Part shown: positions 1-10,644 of the stretch, one piece after another
Layout of the letters: each line of letters starts with the position of its first letter
Numbering within the stretch: position 1 is the stretch's first letter
Assembly (NCBI GenBank): GCA_037576195.1
Contig: CM075102.1
Location: forward strand, 9,238,001 to 9,302,000
Length of the DNA: 64,000 bases
Reading direction: 5' to 3'
From: Phytoseiulus persimilis
Taxonomy: Eukaryota; Arthropoda; Arachnida; Mesostigmata; Phytoseiidae
Notes under the pieces: model-generated
What the model was told of the DNA's origin: nothing
What the model saw: only the letters and a program-made list of their open reading frames with translations
Databases searched by the model: none
Program-made: the position numbers and the translations under genes

Positions 1-3000
1 GAGTTGGAAAGTAATGGCCAGATTGGTCTCAGAATCACCCCTCCAGACTTGGAAAGTGATAGTCAGAATAATCCCGTAATCACCCCTCCAGAGTTGGAAA
101 CTAATGGCGAGATTGATACCGGAATCACCCCTCCAGAGTTGGAAACTAATGACCAGATTGGCACCGGAATCACCCCTCCAGAGTTGGAAACTAATGGCCA
201 GATTGGCACCGGAATCACCCCTCCAGAGTTGAAAACTAATGGCCAGATTGGTCTCGGAATCACCCCTCCAGAGTTGGAAAGTAATGGCCAGATTGGTCTC
301 AGAATCCCCCCTCCAGAGTTGGAAAGTAATGGCCAGATTGGTCTCAGAATCCCCCCTCCAGAGTTGGAAAGTAATGGCCAGATTGGTACCGGAATCACCC
401 CTCCAGCGTTGGAAACTAATGGCCAGATTGATACCGGAATCACCCCTCCAGAGTTGGAAACTAATGGCCAGATTGGCACCGGAATCACCCTTCCAGAGTT
501 GAAAACTAATGGCCAGATTGGCACCGGAATCACACCTCCAGAGTTGGAAACTAATGGCCAGATTGGTCCCGGAATCACCCCTTCAGAGCTGGAAACTAAT
601 GGCCAGATTGGTCCCGGAATCCCCCCTCCAGAGTTGGAAAGTAATGGCCAGATAGGTACCGGAATCACCCCTCCAGAGTTGGAAACTAATGGCCAGATTG
701 GCACCGGAATCACCCCTCCAGAGTTGGAAACTAATGGCCAGATTGGTCTCGGAATCACCCCTCCAGTGTTGGAAAGTGATGGCCAGATTGGTCTCAGAAT
801 CACCCCTCCAGAGTTGGAAAGTCATGGCCAGATTGGTTCCGGAATCACCCCTCCAGAGTTGGAAAGTAATTGCCAGATACGTTCCGGAATCACCCCTCCA
901 GAGTTGGAAAGTAATGGCCAGATTGGTCTCGGAATCATCCCTCGAGAGTTGGGAAGTAATGGCCAGATTGGTCTCGGAATCACCCCTCCAGAGTTGGAAA
1001 GTAATGGCCAGATTGATACCGGAATCACCCCTCCAGAGTTGGAAAGTAATTGCCAGATAGGTTCCGGAATCACCCCTCCAGAGTTGGAAAGTAATGGCCA
1101 GATTGGCACTGGAATCACCCCTCGAGAGTTGGGAAGTAATGGCCAGATTGGTCTCGGAATCACCCCTCCAGAGTTGGAAAGTAATGGCCAAATTGGTCTC
1201 GGAATCACCCCTCCAGAGTTGGAAAGTAATGGCCAGATTGGTCGCGGAATCACCCCTCCAGACTTGGAAAGTGATAGTCAGATTGGTCTCGGAATCAACC
1301 CTCCAGAGTTGGAAAGTGATGGCCAGATTGGTTTCAGAATCACCCCTCCAGGGTTGGAAAGTAATGGCCAGATTGGTACCGGAATCACCCCTCGAGAGTT
1401 GGGAAGTAATGGCCAGATTGGTCTCGGAATCACCCCTCCAGAGTTGGAAAGTAATGGCCAAATTGGTCTCGGAATCACCCCTCCAGAGTTGGAAAGTAAT
1501 GGCCAGATTGGTCTCGGAATCACCCCTCCAGACTTGGAAAGTAATGGTCAGATTGGTCTCGGAATCAACCCTCCAGAGTTGGAAAGTAATGGCCAGATGG
1601 GTTTCAGAATCACCCCTCCAGAGTTGGAAAGTAATGGCCAGATTGGTACCGGAGTCACCCCTCCAGAGTTGGAAAGTAATGGTCAGATTGGTCTCGGAAT
1701 CAACCCTCCAGAGTTGGAAAGTAATGGCCAGATGGGTTTCAGAATCACCCCTCCAGAGTTGGAAAGTAATGGCCAGATTGGTACCGGAGTCACCCCTCCA
1801 GAGTTGGAAACTAATGGCCAAATTGGTCTCGGAATCACCCCTCCAGAGTTGGAAAGTAATGGTCAGATTGGTCTCGGAATCAACCCTCCAGAGTTGGAAA
1901 GTAATGGCCAGATGGGTTTCAGAATCACCCCTCCAGAGTTGGAAAGTAATGGCCAGATTGGTACCGGAGTCACCCCTCCAGAGTTGGAAACTAATGGCGA
2001 GATTGATACCGGAATCACCCCTCCAGAGTTGGAAACTAATGGTCAAATTGGCACCGGAATCACCCCTCCAGAGTTGGAAACTAATGGTCGGATTGGTCTC
2101 GGAATCACCCCTCCAAAGTTGGAAAGTAATGTCCAGATTGGTCTCGCAATCAGCCCTTCAGAGTTAGAAACTAAAGGCCAGATTGGTCTCGGAATCACCC
2201 CTCCAGAGTTGGAAAGTCATGGCCAGATTGGTTCCGGAATCACCCCTCCAGAGTTGGAAAGTAATTGCCAGATACGTTCCGGAATCACCCCTCCAGAGTT
2301 GGAAAGTAATGGCCAGATTGGTCTCGGAATCATCCCTCGAGAGTTGGGAAGTAATGGCCAGATTGGTCTCGGAATCACCCCTCCAGAGTTGGAAAGTAAT
2401 GGCCAGATTGATACCGGAATCACCCCTCCAGAGTTGGAAAGTAATTGCCAGATAGGTTCCGGAATCACCCCTCCAGAGTTGGAAAGTAATGGCCAGATTG
2501 GCACTGGAATCACCCCTCGAGAGTTGGGAAGTAATGGCCAGATTGGTCTCGGAATCACCCCTCCAGAGTTGGAAAGTAATGGCCAAATTGGTCTCGGAAT
2601 CACCCCTCCAGAGTTGGAAAGTAATGGCCAGATTGGTCGCGGAATCACCCCTCCAGACTTGGAAAGTGATAGTCAGATTGGTCTCGGAATCAACCCTCCA
2701 GAGTTGGAAAGTGATGGCCAGATTGGTTTCAGAATCACCCCTCCAGGGTTGGAAAGTAATGGCCAGATTGGTACCGGAATCACCCCTCGAGAGTTGGGAA
2801 GTAATGGCCAGATTGGTCTCGGAATCACCCCTCCAGAGTTGGAAAGTAATGGCCAAATTGGTCTCGGAATCACCCCTCCAGAGTTGGAAAGTAATGGCCA
2901 GATTGGTCTCGGAATCACCCCTCCAGACTTGGAAAGTAATGGTCAGATTGGTCTCGGAATCAACCCTCCAGAGTTGGAAAGTGATAGTCAGATTGGTCTC

Positions 3001-3690
3001 GGAATCAACCCTCCAGAGTTGGAAAGTGATGGCCAGATTGGTTTCAGAATCACCCCTCCAGGGTTGGAAAGTAATGGCCAGATTGGTACCGGAATCACCC
3101 CTCGAGAGTTGGGAAGTAATGGCCAGATTGGTCTCGGAATCACCCCTCCAGAGTTGGAAAGTAATGGCCAAATTGGTCTCGGAATCACCCCTCCAGAGTT
3201 GGAAAGTAATGGCCAAATTGGTCTCGGAATCACCCCTCCAGAGTTGGAAAGTAATGGTCAGATTGGTCTCGGAATCAACCCTCCAGAGTTGGAAAGTAAT
3301 GGCCAGATGGGTTTCAGAATCACCCCTCCAGAGTTGGAAAGTAATGGCCAGATTGGTACCGGAGTCACCCCTCCAGAGTTGGAAACTAATGGCGAGATTG
3401 ATACCGGAATCACCCCTCCAGAGTTGGAAACTAATGGTCAAATTGGCACCGGAATCACCCCTCCAGAGTTGGAAACTAATGGTCGGATTGGTCTCGGAAT
3501 CACCCCTCCAAAGTTGGAAAGTAATGTCCAGATTGGTCTCGCAATCAGCCCTTCAGAGTTAGAAACTAAAGGCCAGATTGGTCTCGGAATCACCCCTCCA
3601 GAGTTGGAAAGTAATGGCCAGATTGGTCTCGGAATCACCCCTCCAGAGTTGGGAAGTAATGGCCTTATTGGTCTCGAAATCACCCCTCCA
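1..3690 (+). repeat. 45-bp satellite array 1 (82 units)
   Basis: Tandem 45-bp units run from the first base of the window to 3690, exactly 82 units with no indel, so the array probably extends further upstream. Because 45 is divisible by three and the unit lacks stops in several frames, long open frames exist on both strands; the longest encodes a 15-residue repeat of the type ELESNGQIGLGITPP for 1250 residues. Most unit-to-unit differences change an amino acid in that frame (S/T, N/D/H, G/S, L/T/F/S/P, G/R, T/N), and opposite-strand frames are equally open. I therefore read it as non-coding satellite DNA rather than a gene. Confidence 0.93.
822..3555 (+). repeat. Higher-order duplication inside array 1
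   Basis: The block at about 822-2160 recurs at about 2217-3555 with an offset of 1395 bp (31 units), shown by shared rare variants such as the units ending CTCGAGAGTTGGGAAG and those with TGCCAGATACG. The two copies differ inside. Copy 1 carries a three-to-four-unit subrepeat near 1546, 1681 and 1861. Copy 2 carries a seven-unit (315-bp) duplication near 2673/2988. The equal total length appears coincidental. Confidence 0.85.
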
Positions 3691-4032
3691 GGAATTTTTA
3701 TGATAGATTTTTATGATAGATGTATAGGAGAGGAGGTGGGGAAGGATATCCGATGACGATGGGATGAGTCTGGCTGGCGTCATAACGGGGCGGTGCACCT
3801 TATCGTCAGAATTTGGATGCGGATGACAGTATGGAGGGGGTCAAAGTTGGGTTAAATCGCGAGGGGGGGAGGAGGGGAGGAGGAGGGGGGGAGTGGTGGG
3901 TGGCCTATGTCCTTCCCGGAGAGCCGCCCTACATTATGCAGTTTGTTCCAAGTCGATCCGATCAATACCAGAGGAGCCTATTGAGGACAAACAAACAAAC
4001 AAACAAACAAACAAACAAACAGACCCTGGATT
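3691..4032 (-). repeat. Satellite boundary module, copy 1
   Basis: This 340-bp segment abuts the last 45-bp unit. Read on the minus strand it runs from the end of the adjacent LINE through a (TTTG)n tract, a unique-looking stretch, a C-rich tract (G-rich on the plus strand at 3862-3893), and an AT-rich end with repeated TCTATCATAAAA, and then enters the satellite. The same module occurs twice next to array 2. It may be the 3' untranslated region of the LINE or an independent element; the sequence alone does not decide. Confidence 0.85.
3988..4021 (+). repeat. (CAAA)n microsatellite
   Basis: Eight CAAA tetranucleotides lie inside the boundary module. On the minus strand this is a (TTTG)n tract just downstream of the LINE coding region, the kind of simple repeat often found in LINE 3' regions. 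Confidence 0.9.
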
Positions 4033-4033
4033 T

Positions 4034-4857
4034 TTATATATATAGATATGAACCCTTTTTATTACAGGGGTGAGTTGAATTGTAGTCACAGATCTTGTCT
4101 CTCCCAGCCTGAGTTGTGTTCGGCGAGAGTCCGATGCGGTCGGGGAATTCCTCTGGGGAGAAAGAGTCTTCCTCGCATCCCAGGACCACGTGTCTGTCCG
4201 TTTCGGTTCTGCCGCATCTTGGGCATTTGATGTCGATGGAAGAGTCACGGTTCCGGTGCTTTTCCAGGATGGTTAACATCCCTGCTCTCGTTAGAGCTAA
4301 AAGCTGGCTTCCGCGCGTGTTGTCGTACAGCCTTTGTTGGAGACCTCTGGACTCCTTGTGTTGCCGATAATACGTCAATGTGGATTTGGAATGCATGGCT
4401 TGTTTCCATGTAGAGTCCAGTTTATCTTGCACCTTTTTTCAAAGTCTTTGCGGAATGCGTTCCACATTGGCTGTCCTGATGGGTTTCTGGCCATTCCGAA
4501 GTCACTCAGGTCAAATTGTGTTCTCAGTTTTCTGAGTCTCTCTGTCGCTTCGAACCTGGTGTTTGTTGTCTCGGTAGCCTGGAGGAAAAGTTTCGGCCAT
4601 CTGTGTGGGTCCATTCGTTTTATTCTCTCGAAGTACATCAGTTTACTTGTGGTCTCCCTGGCGTCGAACGAGCTCCAGCCTAGTTCGCCCTCCGTGAATT
4701 CGTTGGCTATGGTGGAGTGTGCTATGCCAAGGGCCCACCGTCCCGCCTCTCTCTGCCTGACCCCGATGTGGTTTCTTAGTCTCTTTGGCATGGTTATTAC
4801 TGAGTTGCAATATGTGAGTTGCGGGACTGCTGTAGCTTTCCAGAGAATTTCTGTCAC
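4034..4857 (-). pseudogene. LINE-1 C-terminal tail with zinc knuckle
   Basis: Two overlapping frames encode the region after the RT. The first (4857-4375) has basic, arginine-rich helices typical of the LINE thumb and linker. The second (4432-4034) carries a CPRCG...HVVLGC motif near 4215, the C2HC knuckle seen at the C terminus of many arthropod LINE ORF2 proteins. A frameshift joins them near 4430. The frame ends a few bases before the boundary module. Confidence 0.8.
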
Positions 4858-4875
4858 CTCAAATCCATTGAAGCT

Positions 4876-5892
4876 TCATAGGGTTCTCGAGTTGAGTCTC
4901 TGGCTAGCTAGGTTGGCTTTGGTGAACATATTCTCCCAGTGTTTGGTGAGATAGTCTTCCTCTGCCGATAGATCGAGCCCAAGATACTTGTGGGATTCTA
5001 CCATTGGTATTGAATTTCCTTGTATTTTGAGGTGTCTACTATCGATATGGTCGTCGTGTGGTCGGGAGAACATTATCACGCCGCTCTTTTGAGGGTTGAA
5101 TTTGATGGACATTTTGTCCCCGAAATTCGTTGTTGCCTCGAGGAGTCTTTCCGTATCTGTTGAGTTATTCGCTATTCAGATCGTATCATCAGCGAATAGC
5201 AATCCCGGGATTCTGAGGGGCTCGTTGCCCCCTTCTTTCCAGTAACGGTCCATTCCAGTCGGAACTCTGAATCCGCACCCTATAGCAAGCAGTTCGCGTT
5301 CCACGTTCGCGATGTATAGACAGAAGAGAGGTACGGAGAGCGGACAGCCCTGGCGAAGCCCAATGGGTATGGATACTTCATCGTATGCTTCCGTGGCATC
5401 CGGGAAGACGCAATATAGTCCCTTCTTCTGGGATCTTGCGATCACAATGGCCGCAGTGAGCACGAGGATATCATCATCCCCCCTGCGTTATCTCCTAAAC
5501 CCATTTTGCATTTCTGATAGCTGTCTACTGTCTTCCGTCCAATCTTGTCTGTGTTTCCCCAAAATTTCGGTGAAAACCCTGTACAGGACGTCCGACACTG
5601 TAATGGGTCTGTATGTTGTGAGCTTTCTCTTGGTAGAGTTCGGTTTCTCTATCAAGGATACTCTTCCTTTCCTCCATTCCCGACGGAGTACGTGTCTCGC
5701 TTCTAGAATCGCGTTGAAGGTGCCTAATATGTATTCATATCCAACCTCGTCGAGCGCTTTGAGGACTTTGGCAGGTATTTTGTCTGGGCCAGTAGCAGAG
5801 GAGGCTGAAATCGACGCGAACGGCGCCTTTGTCATCTTCCCCGTCATGGTCAGTTCTACCGGTTGCCTGATTTGGGGAGGGGGGGGTTGCAT
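4876..5892 (-). pseudogene. LINE-1 reverse transcriptase remnant
   Basis: RT motifs appear in order on the minus strand: a KIPAKVLK start, YRPITV near 5610, QNGFRR near 5500, a degenerate motif A (FPDATEAYDEV) near 5390, GLRQGCPLS near 5340 and FADDT near 5190. Motif A normally precedes GLRQGCPLS by about 60 residues; here only three residues lie between them, so an internal deletion has removed that part of the palm. In-frame stops follow QNGFRR and FADDT. The catalytic DD pair is still present. Confidence 0.87.
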
Positions 5893-6449
5893 TTCCTTGT
5901 GATTGCTCCCTAGCGCCTAACAGGCTTTTTGCTAATTGAGAGAGATAAGACGCGATCTCCGGTGTCTGAATGATGTTGTCACTCTCATCTATCAGCTGGG
6001 CTCTGTTTGGCGGTTTCCTTTCCCCTCTTTTGATGTGGTCCCAGAAAGCTTTGGATCTTGCTTGTCTAGGTGCACCCATGATTCGATCGTAAACTTTGCG
6101 ATCTTCAATTTCGAGCAAGCGTGTTACCTCGTTCCGAACATCGTCCTGTGCCTGTCGGTATCGTGTTTCCGCTTCTCTGTCGTCGAGTTTGTTCTTCCAC
6201 GCTCTTCTCCATTCCCTATTTCGTTCTTTGCTGAGTCTCGTTAGTTCCGATAGCTCTGGTGAGAACAATTTCTCTCTCGGGTTTAGAGTTACGAGTTTAG
6301 TGCTCTGTGCCATTGCATCCTGGAGGGTGTTTAGTAGGTCCTTATAGCTGAGGAGTCTTCTCAGCTTGCCTTTGGCTGCAAGGATGTCTGTCACCGCCTC
6401 AGCAGCATTTTTCGGTCTCAGAATATGCACTCGCACCTTCTTGGGTGAA

Positions 6450-7110
6450 CCTCTACCTTTCTGTTTCCCCATTTGTATGGTTATCAGGTTGTGGTCACTC
6501 CAGTGGAGGATTTATTTTTTATCGTCTATGTGCATGTTCTCCACTTCTTTGTAGGCTAGAGAATTGCACAACACATAGTCGATTGTTGAGGCAATTCCTC
6601 CCTGTCTTTGGGTGATTTTGCCGCGACATTTTTTTGTTGGGTTCAGAATAGTTAGGTTGTTTCCGTTGGCAAGCTCCCTGAGGAGTCTACCACGCCCGTC
6701 CATTCTCCCGTCTAGTTCTGGCAGATGGGTGTTCATGTCGCCTCCCACCAGAGTTCTGCTGCTCTCCGTTTTTCGGCGCTGAATAACGTCGAAAATCTCG
6801 TTGACTTGTTCCTTATTCACCTGGAGGTGGGCTATAGCCCCGTAGACCCCGTTCACCCAGGTCGGACCGAACAAGTATTCCGGTTCCGCCGGCTGATTTT
6901 GCGCCTGAGAGACCGATTCGATTGCTTGCGTGGAATGAGTAACCCTCTATTTGCGGTGGTTCCTCTAGATTCATTAGGCTTGTTTCAGACAGGAGGAGCA
7001 CCTCGTGTGTTGATGTCCTCCTCCCGTGAATTCCTAATGAATCTCTTGCAATGCTTTCCCACTTTGTGACACATTCCCCCCCCCCCTCCCCCCCCTGCAT
7101 ATTGAAAACA
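6450..7110 (-). pseudogene. LINE-1 endonuclease domain remnant
   Basis: The APE/EEP-type endonuclease domain nicks target DNA during retrotransposition. Visible motifs in order on the minus strand are an LSETSL block near 6985, GGDMNTH near 6750 (the metal-binding D and N), STIDYVL near 6580, and SDHNLI near 6500 (the catalytic D-H pair). A frameshift lies near 6850 and a TAA stop at about 6512 separates the DH motif from the rest, so this copy cannot make the enzyme. Flanking linker sequence to about 5735 continues with basic, helical-looking residues. Confidence 0.85.
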
Positions 7111-7350
7111 CCGAGTCTTGAGCGAGTAAAATCGCAATCGCGGGTTCTATCCCCGGCCCCGGACAACAAGAATTTCTTATGTGGTAGAAAGAGGATTTAA
7201 TTTATATGAGGATTAAATCCGAACCATCTTAAGATCCAAGCCCACCGCGCGCAATGGGATTTGCGAGGCGATCGGGAGTGTTACTGAAGCAATACCGAAA
7301 GTTGATCTCGGGACACTTCAAGGGCTGGCTGAGAGGTTCAGCCGGAAAAC
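7105..7350 (+). mobile_element. tRNA-derived SINE, copy 1 (5'-truncated)
   Basis: This copy matches the full-length copy at 59459-59724 from the B-box region (GCGGGTTCTATCCCCGG) to the shared 3' end GGTTCAGCCGGAAAAC. The A-box half is replaced by unrelated sequence, so it is truncated or recombined at its 5' side, next to the 5' end of LINE-1. Confidence 0.87.
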
Positions 7351-7755
7351 AGAGGAAGCGAGTAGAATAATTTTTTATTTGTCTGACTCTGCGGTTCCTC
7401 CCGTCGTCCTCTCCGGCCGTGGGGTTGGTGTATAAATGTTGAATATAAGCTTGAGACAGCTCTCCGCGCCATTGCCTCCATCGTCTGTCCCTCGTCAGCT
7501 CATGGACTCCAAACATTTCTCCATCTCCACATACCCCGTTCGATTTCCCGTTTCACAAATCTCCGACTCCTGTATTCCTGGTATTCCTTCCTTGATGAAC
7601 AGAGAATGATTTACGTGTTTTCTTCACGCACCATAGCAACGGAAACGTGACATCGAATACGATCACGTCAATCGTTGTCCAGGGAAACTTCTTGGAGGAG
7701 AACTCACTCGTCTCGGCTCATTCTCTTCCATCTCAGTGAGAGAACAAACAAGGTG

Positions 7756-8162
7756 ATGTTCACGGGAAAGTTGCGAGCTCTGTTCTTGTGGGGTACAGTG
7801 CTATCTCGACCTGCTCCCGCGATCGACTACGCCTTCAGCTTGATCAAAACCATCCGAACGTGAAAGACATTCCACATCTCCTTGGCTGTGTCCGGCTGTG
7901 CCTCTGCTGGCTTCGAACATTTGCGGATGGAGGAAGTATCGTTCCGAGATGCTGGGTCGACTCAATGGTTTCCCCTGAATCAACGTGAGATTGTTCTTGT
8001 TTGTGCAAAGAATTATGAACGACCTGAGATCTTCTTTTGTGGCCATGGAAATTGTGAAGCTGCGATCGAGAACGTGGACAGATACAATTGTAAGTCGCAG
8101 CTTGACGAATGTCTTCGGTTGTCTCTGGAGGGTCCCTCGTTGGTTTTGCTGCATGTTCATTG
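7756..8162 (+). pseudogene. IR-like exon 1 fragment, opposite strand (IR-D)
   Basis: The plus-strand frame starting MFTGKLRALFLWG has a hydrophobic leader, then aligns with the N-terminal domain of IR-A: IDYAFSLIKTI, SLAVSGC, VSFRDAGSTQWF, NQREIV, CGHGNC and DRYN match IDYALNLIQII, SIAVSGC, VTFLRDTQPTAWF, NQREIV, CGHQNC and DVYN. A TGA at 7861-7863 interrupts it without changing frame, and homology fades after 8100. No transmembrane half follows within 1.5 kb. It is an isolated, broken relative of the IR genes at 16.9-42.8 kb and lies on the opposite strand. Confidence 0.78.
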
Positions 8163-8349
8163 ATGTGACATCGAAGCGCTTCATCAAGTTTGTATGGAGC
8201 TCGTGTTGTGGTTTTCACTTCAGCTCCACAAAATCCACGTTGAATGTTGCCTTCGGATGCTTCTGAAGCCCTTCTCGTGGACTGCGTATCATCTCCTCGA
8301 GTCTGACCCTGAACTGCTTCGTGTCTAGTGTATAGGTCCTATATGGGCC

Positions 8350-8425
8350 TGTAGATACTCGAAGACGGTCGTGTGGCCTCTTGAATACGGTCTAGTGGAT
8401 TCTTGAAGACGGTTTGTAGACACCT
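8350..8425 (+). repeat. Short imperfect tandem repeat (about 28 bp)
   Basis: Three degenerate units contain GAAGACGGTC or GAATACGGTC followed by a GTGG-type motif. No function is apparent. Confidence 0.6.
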
Positions 8426-8454
8426 GCATACGTCAAATCACGTCTTCAGACCCA

Positions 8455-8720
8455 GAAGAGTTCAGTCATATCGATCTTGGAATCACTCCCATGGACTCCG
8501 GAGAGCATGGTCAGACCGATCCCGGAATCAGCTCGTTAGACTTCAAAAAGTGTGATAATATCGCACGATGTGGCAACGTTTCGTCGACATCGGAATCACC
8601 TCCATATACCCTAGAAAGTGTGGACAGATAAACCCCGGAGTCAACTCCATGGACTCAGAAAAGTTTGATCCGATCGACCCCGGAATCCTCTTCGACAGAT
8701 CGACGCCGGACAACTTGGAG
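8455..8720 (+). repeat. Diverged relics of the 45-bp satellite
   Basis: About five or six degenerate units of 45-46 bp keep the satellite skeleton: a CCATGGACTC-type start, ATGGTCAGACCGATC in the centre and CGGAATCA at the end. Translation in the satellite frame gives IDLGITPMDSGEHGQ, clearly akin to the ELESNGQIGLGITPP unit. This is an older copy in the same orientation as array 1. Confidence 0.8.
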
Positions 8721-8879
8721 AAGTGACAGACGAATCGGATAATATAAAGTAAGGATATTACTCGGTTTCCAAAGTAAGAGATCCAATAATCTATTCGCAA
8801 CTCCGCTCCTGACAGAATATCAAAGGAAAATTCACGGGCTCCCGAAGACGGACACCTATAACGCGTACATTGAATCCTG

Positions 8880-9414
8880 GCATGACAAGATGGCTAAGAT
8901 CAACCCCGAGTTCTACGGCGTCCCCGCCATGAAGTCCGATGCGTGGAGGAAACCAAAGTTTGATACACGACACAGAATGACAAGAGGGGCGATTCATTGA
9001 TATCATAAATGGATTTGTCAAAGTCTTGAGAAGTATCATGACCTGTGGAAATACGATGAACATAGCACATACTACCAGCCTTGTGACAAAGGCTACGTTC
9101 ATCGAGCAGATATTCTGAAATTACCCCACAATTATGACATTCGCTATATCGAAGTTCCGAATTCCATGTTCGAACTCAAATCCCGGAACAGTGCATCATC
9201 CTCATCCAGGTTCTGCAATTTGATGCATCAAACGAATATCGAACAGAGAGCTTTGATGAAGCACTGTATCGCTCGAATCATGGATCCCAAACTACCTCCC
9301 CTGACATCAGAAAGTGCATGGAACAGAATCTCAAGAAAGGTGGAATGCATCCCCCAGAAAAAATACCATCTCATCAAGCTGATATTGCAGCGACTGGGAC
9401 TCGACACCAACTAG
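8880..9414 (+). other. Unrecognised coding-like stretch
   Basis: A plus-strand reading from about 8880 (WHDKMAKINPEFYGVPAMKSD) passes a stop and possible frameshift near 8998, continues through YHDLWKYDEHSTYYQPC, and enters an open frame ending at 9414 (final residues LILQRLGLDTN). The composition looks protein-like. The W-x-P-C pattern faintly recalls carbohydrate sulfotransferases but is not enough for a call. It could be a decayed gene fragment or a chance frame. Confidence 0.35.
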
Positions 9415-9647
9415 CGCCCTTCATAGCATAAGAGAGAACTAGCGAGAAAGAAATCAGACATCCGCAAATCTGAGGCTCCGATGACCGCGTGGAAGTAATA
9501 TCGAGCGTGGAAGCTTTGCTTTCCTCGAGTGCCCAGCGTTCACCGGCGTCGAGAAGGGAGGTTTTAGTGGTGACACCACACTCCCGGGTTGACGGACCAA
9601 TGGGTTCTATCCCCGAGGTCCGAAGGGATTTCTCCCTTCGGACCCTA

Positions 9648-9668
9648 ACGGGAGGGGGGGGGGGGGGT
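9648..9668 (+). repeat. Poly-G tract
   Basis: A run of G interrupted once by A, ending GGGGTTA. It may be length-variable and prone to sequencing error. Confidence 0.9.
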
Positions 9669-9866
9669 TAGAGGCCAAACCTCAAGAACAGGGCGAGGGA
9701 CTCTCCGCCCCTACTCGTGGTGTCCTAAGAAAATTCCCCTCTTGCCATATGAAAATTTGAATGATTAGTCCCCCGACACATCATTTTCGAATGCGTTCGG
9801 TGAAGGTCTTCATCTCTCCCCTATTCGACGCTTCTGCCGTGTGCGCGCAGTAGATCGATATTACGT

Positions 9867-10240
9867 AATCCATTCAGCTTCCCCGGTCGTCTGCACGTTC
9901 CATGCGGTTTGGAGAACCCCCCACACTAGGACCGACTCGTGGACCAAACTCAAAATTCACCTCTTGCAGTTTGAAGTGGAGCATTTCAACGGGACAACCT
10001 CCATGTTCAATGACTGTCTCATATAACTATCGATCGAGCTACGGACTAATAATCCATTCAGCTTCTCCGGTCGTCTGCACGTTCCATGCAGTTTGGAGAA
10101 CCCCCCACACTGAGACCGACTCCTGGACCAAACTCAAAATTCACCTCTTGAAGTTTGAAGTAGAGCATTCCAACGGGACAACCTCCATGTTCAATGACTG
10201 TCTCATATAACTATCGATCGAGCTACAGACTAATAATCGA
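9867..10240 (+). repeat. 184-bp tandem duplication
   Basis: The segment beginning AATCCATTCAGCTT at 9867 recurs at 10051 with few mismatches, and the start of a third copy (ACTAATAATC) follows at about 10229. Open frames in the copies are short and parallel and look incidental. Confidence 0.92.
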
Positions 10241-10644
10241 TGGCTGCGTGAATAATGGATGTATTCATGGTCGAAATGATACTTGAGGTCAAAGGCTGCA
10301 AATGTCCTCCCTATGTGAATACTGAGAAATCATAGGTTTCCGTTCTGTTCGGAAAGATTCGATGACATACACACACTCCCGATCGAGATTTTCCCCATTT
10401 TCCATCTCTTTATTCTCATGGGCGAGTGCTGTAGATACACGAAAGTCAGCCGTCTACCATCTTCCACGCCTCATGTAAGGACGAGCAACAGCACTTTTAG
10501 TTATATCTCATCGGACATACGAATTGGGTTTGAATTTCCCGCGCTTCGACCGCTATCTTCAAGGCCTCCCGCTGCGCTTTTTTCGATACGATATTTTCGT
10601 TCCTTTCGTTCCCCAATCACACCCCAGCCCTCTGGCCCGGAGTG

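Larger units (their letters stand above)
4033..7110 (-). mobile_element. Decayed APE-type non-LTR retrotransposon (LINE-1)
   Basis: The reading order on the minus strand is apurinic-type endonuclease, linker, reverse transcriptase, then a C-terminal zinc-knuckle tail, the standard ORF2 order of APE-type LINEs. Long stretches remain in one frame, broken by in-frame stops near 6512, 5489, 5176 and 4876 and by frameshifts near 6850, 5890 and 4440. No intact ORF1 is visible upstream; the 5' side meets a C-rich tract (7073-7096) and a SINE. The element ends at the module that borders satellite array 1. The clade cannot be fixed by eye. Confidence 0.88.

Noticed and set aside
4-3756. A 1250-residue repetitive protein gene.
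   Set aside because: The frame is a consequence of a 45-bp unit without stops. Unit differences are mostly nonsynonymous, and other frames on both strands are equally open.
3860-3895. The G-rich tract, with poly-C partners at 43758 and 44095, as a functional quadruplex or origin element.
   Set aside because: Four-stranded structure is possible, but tract length differs between copies and may be sequencing error, and nothing else supports a role.
8998-9414. A carbohydrate sulfotransferase gene.
   Set aside because: Only a loose W-x-P-C pattern is seen. The PAPS-binding motifs are not visible and the frame is broken, so only an unrecognised coding-like stretch is reported.
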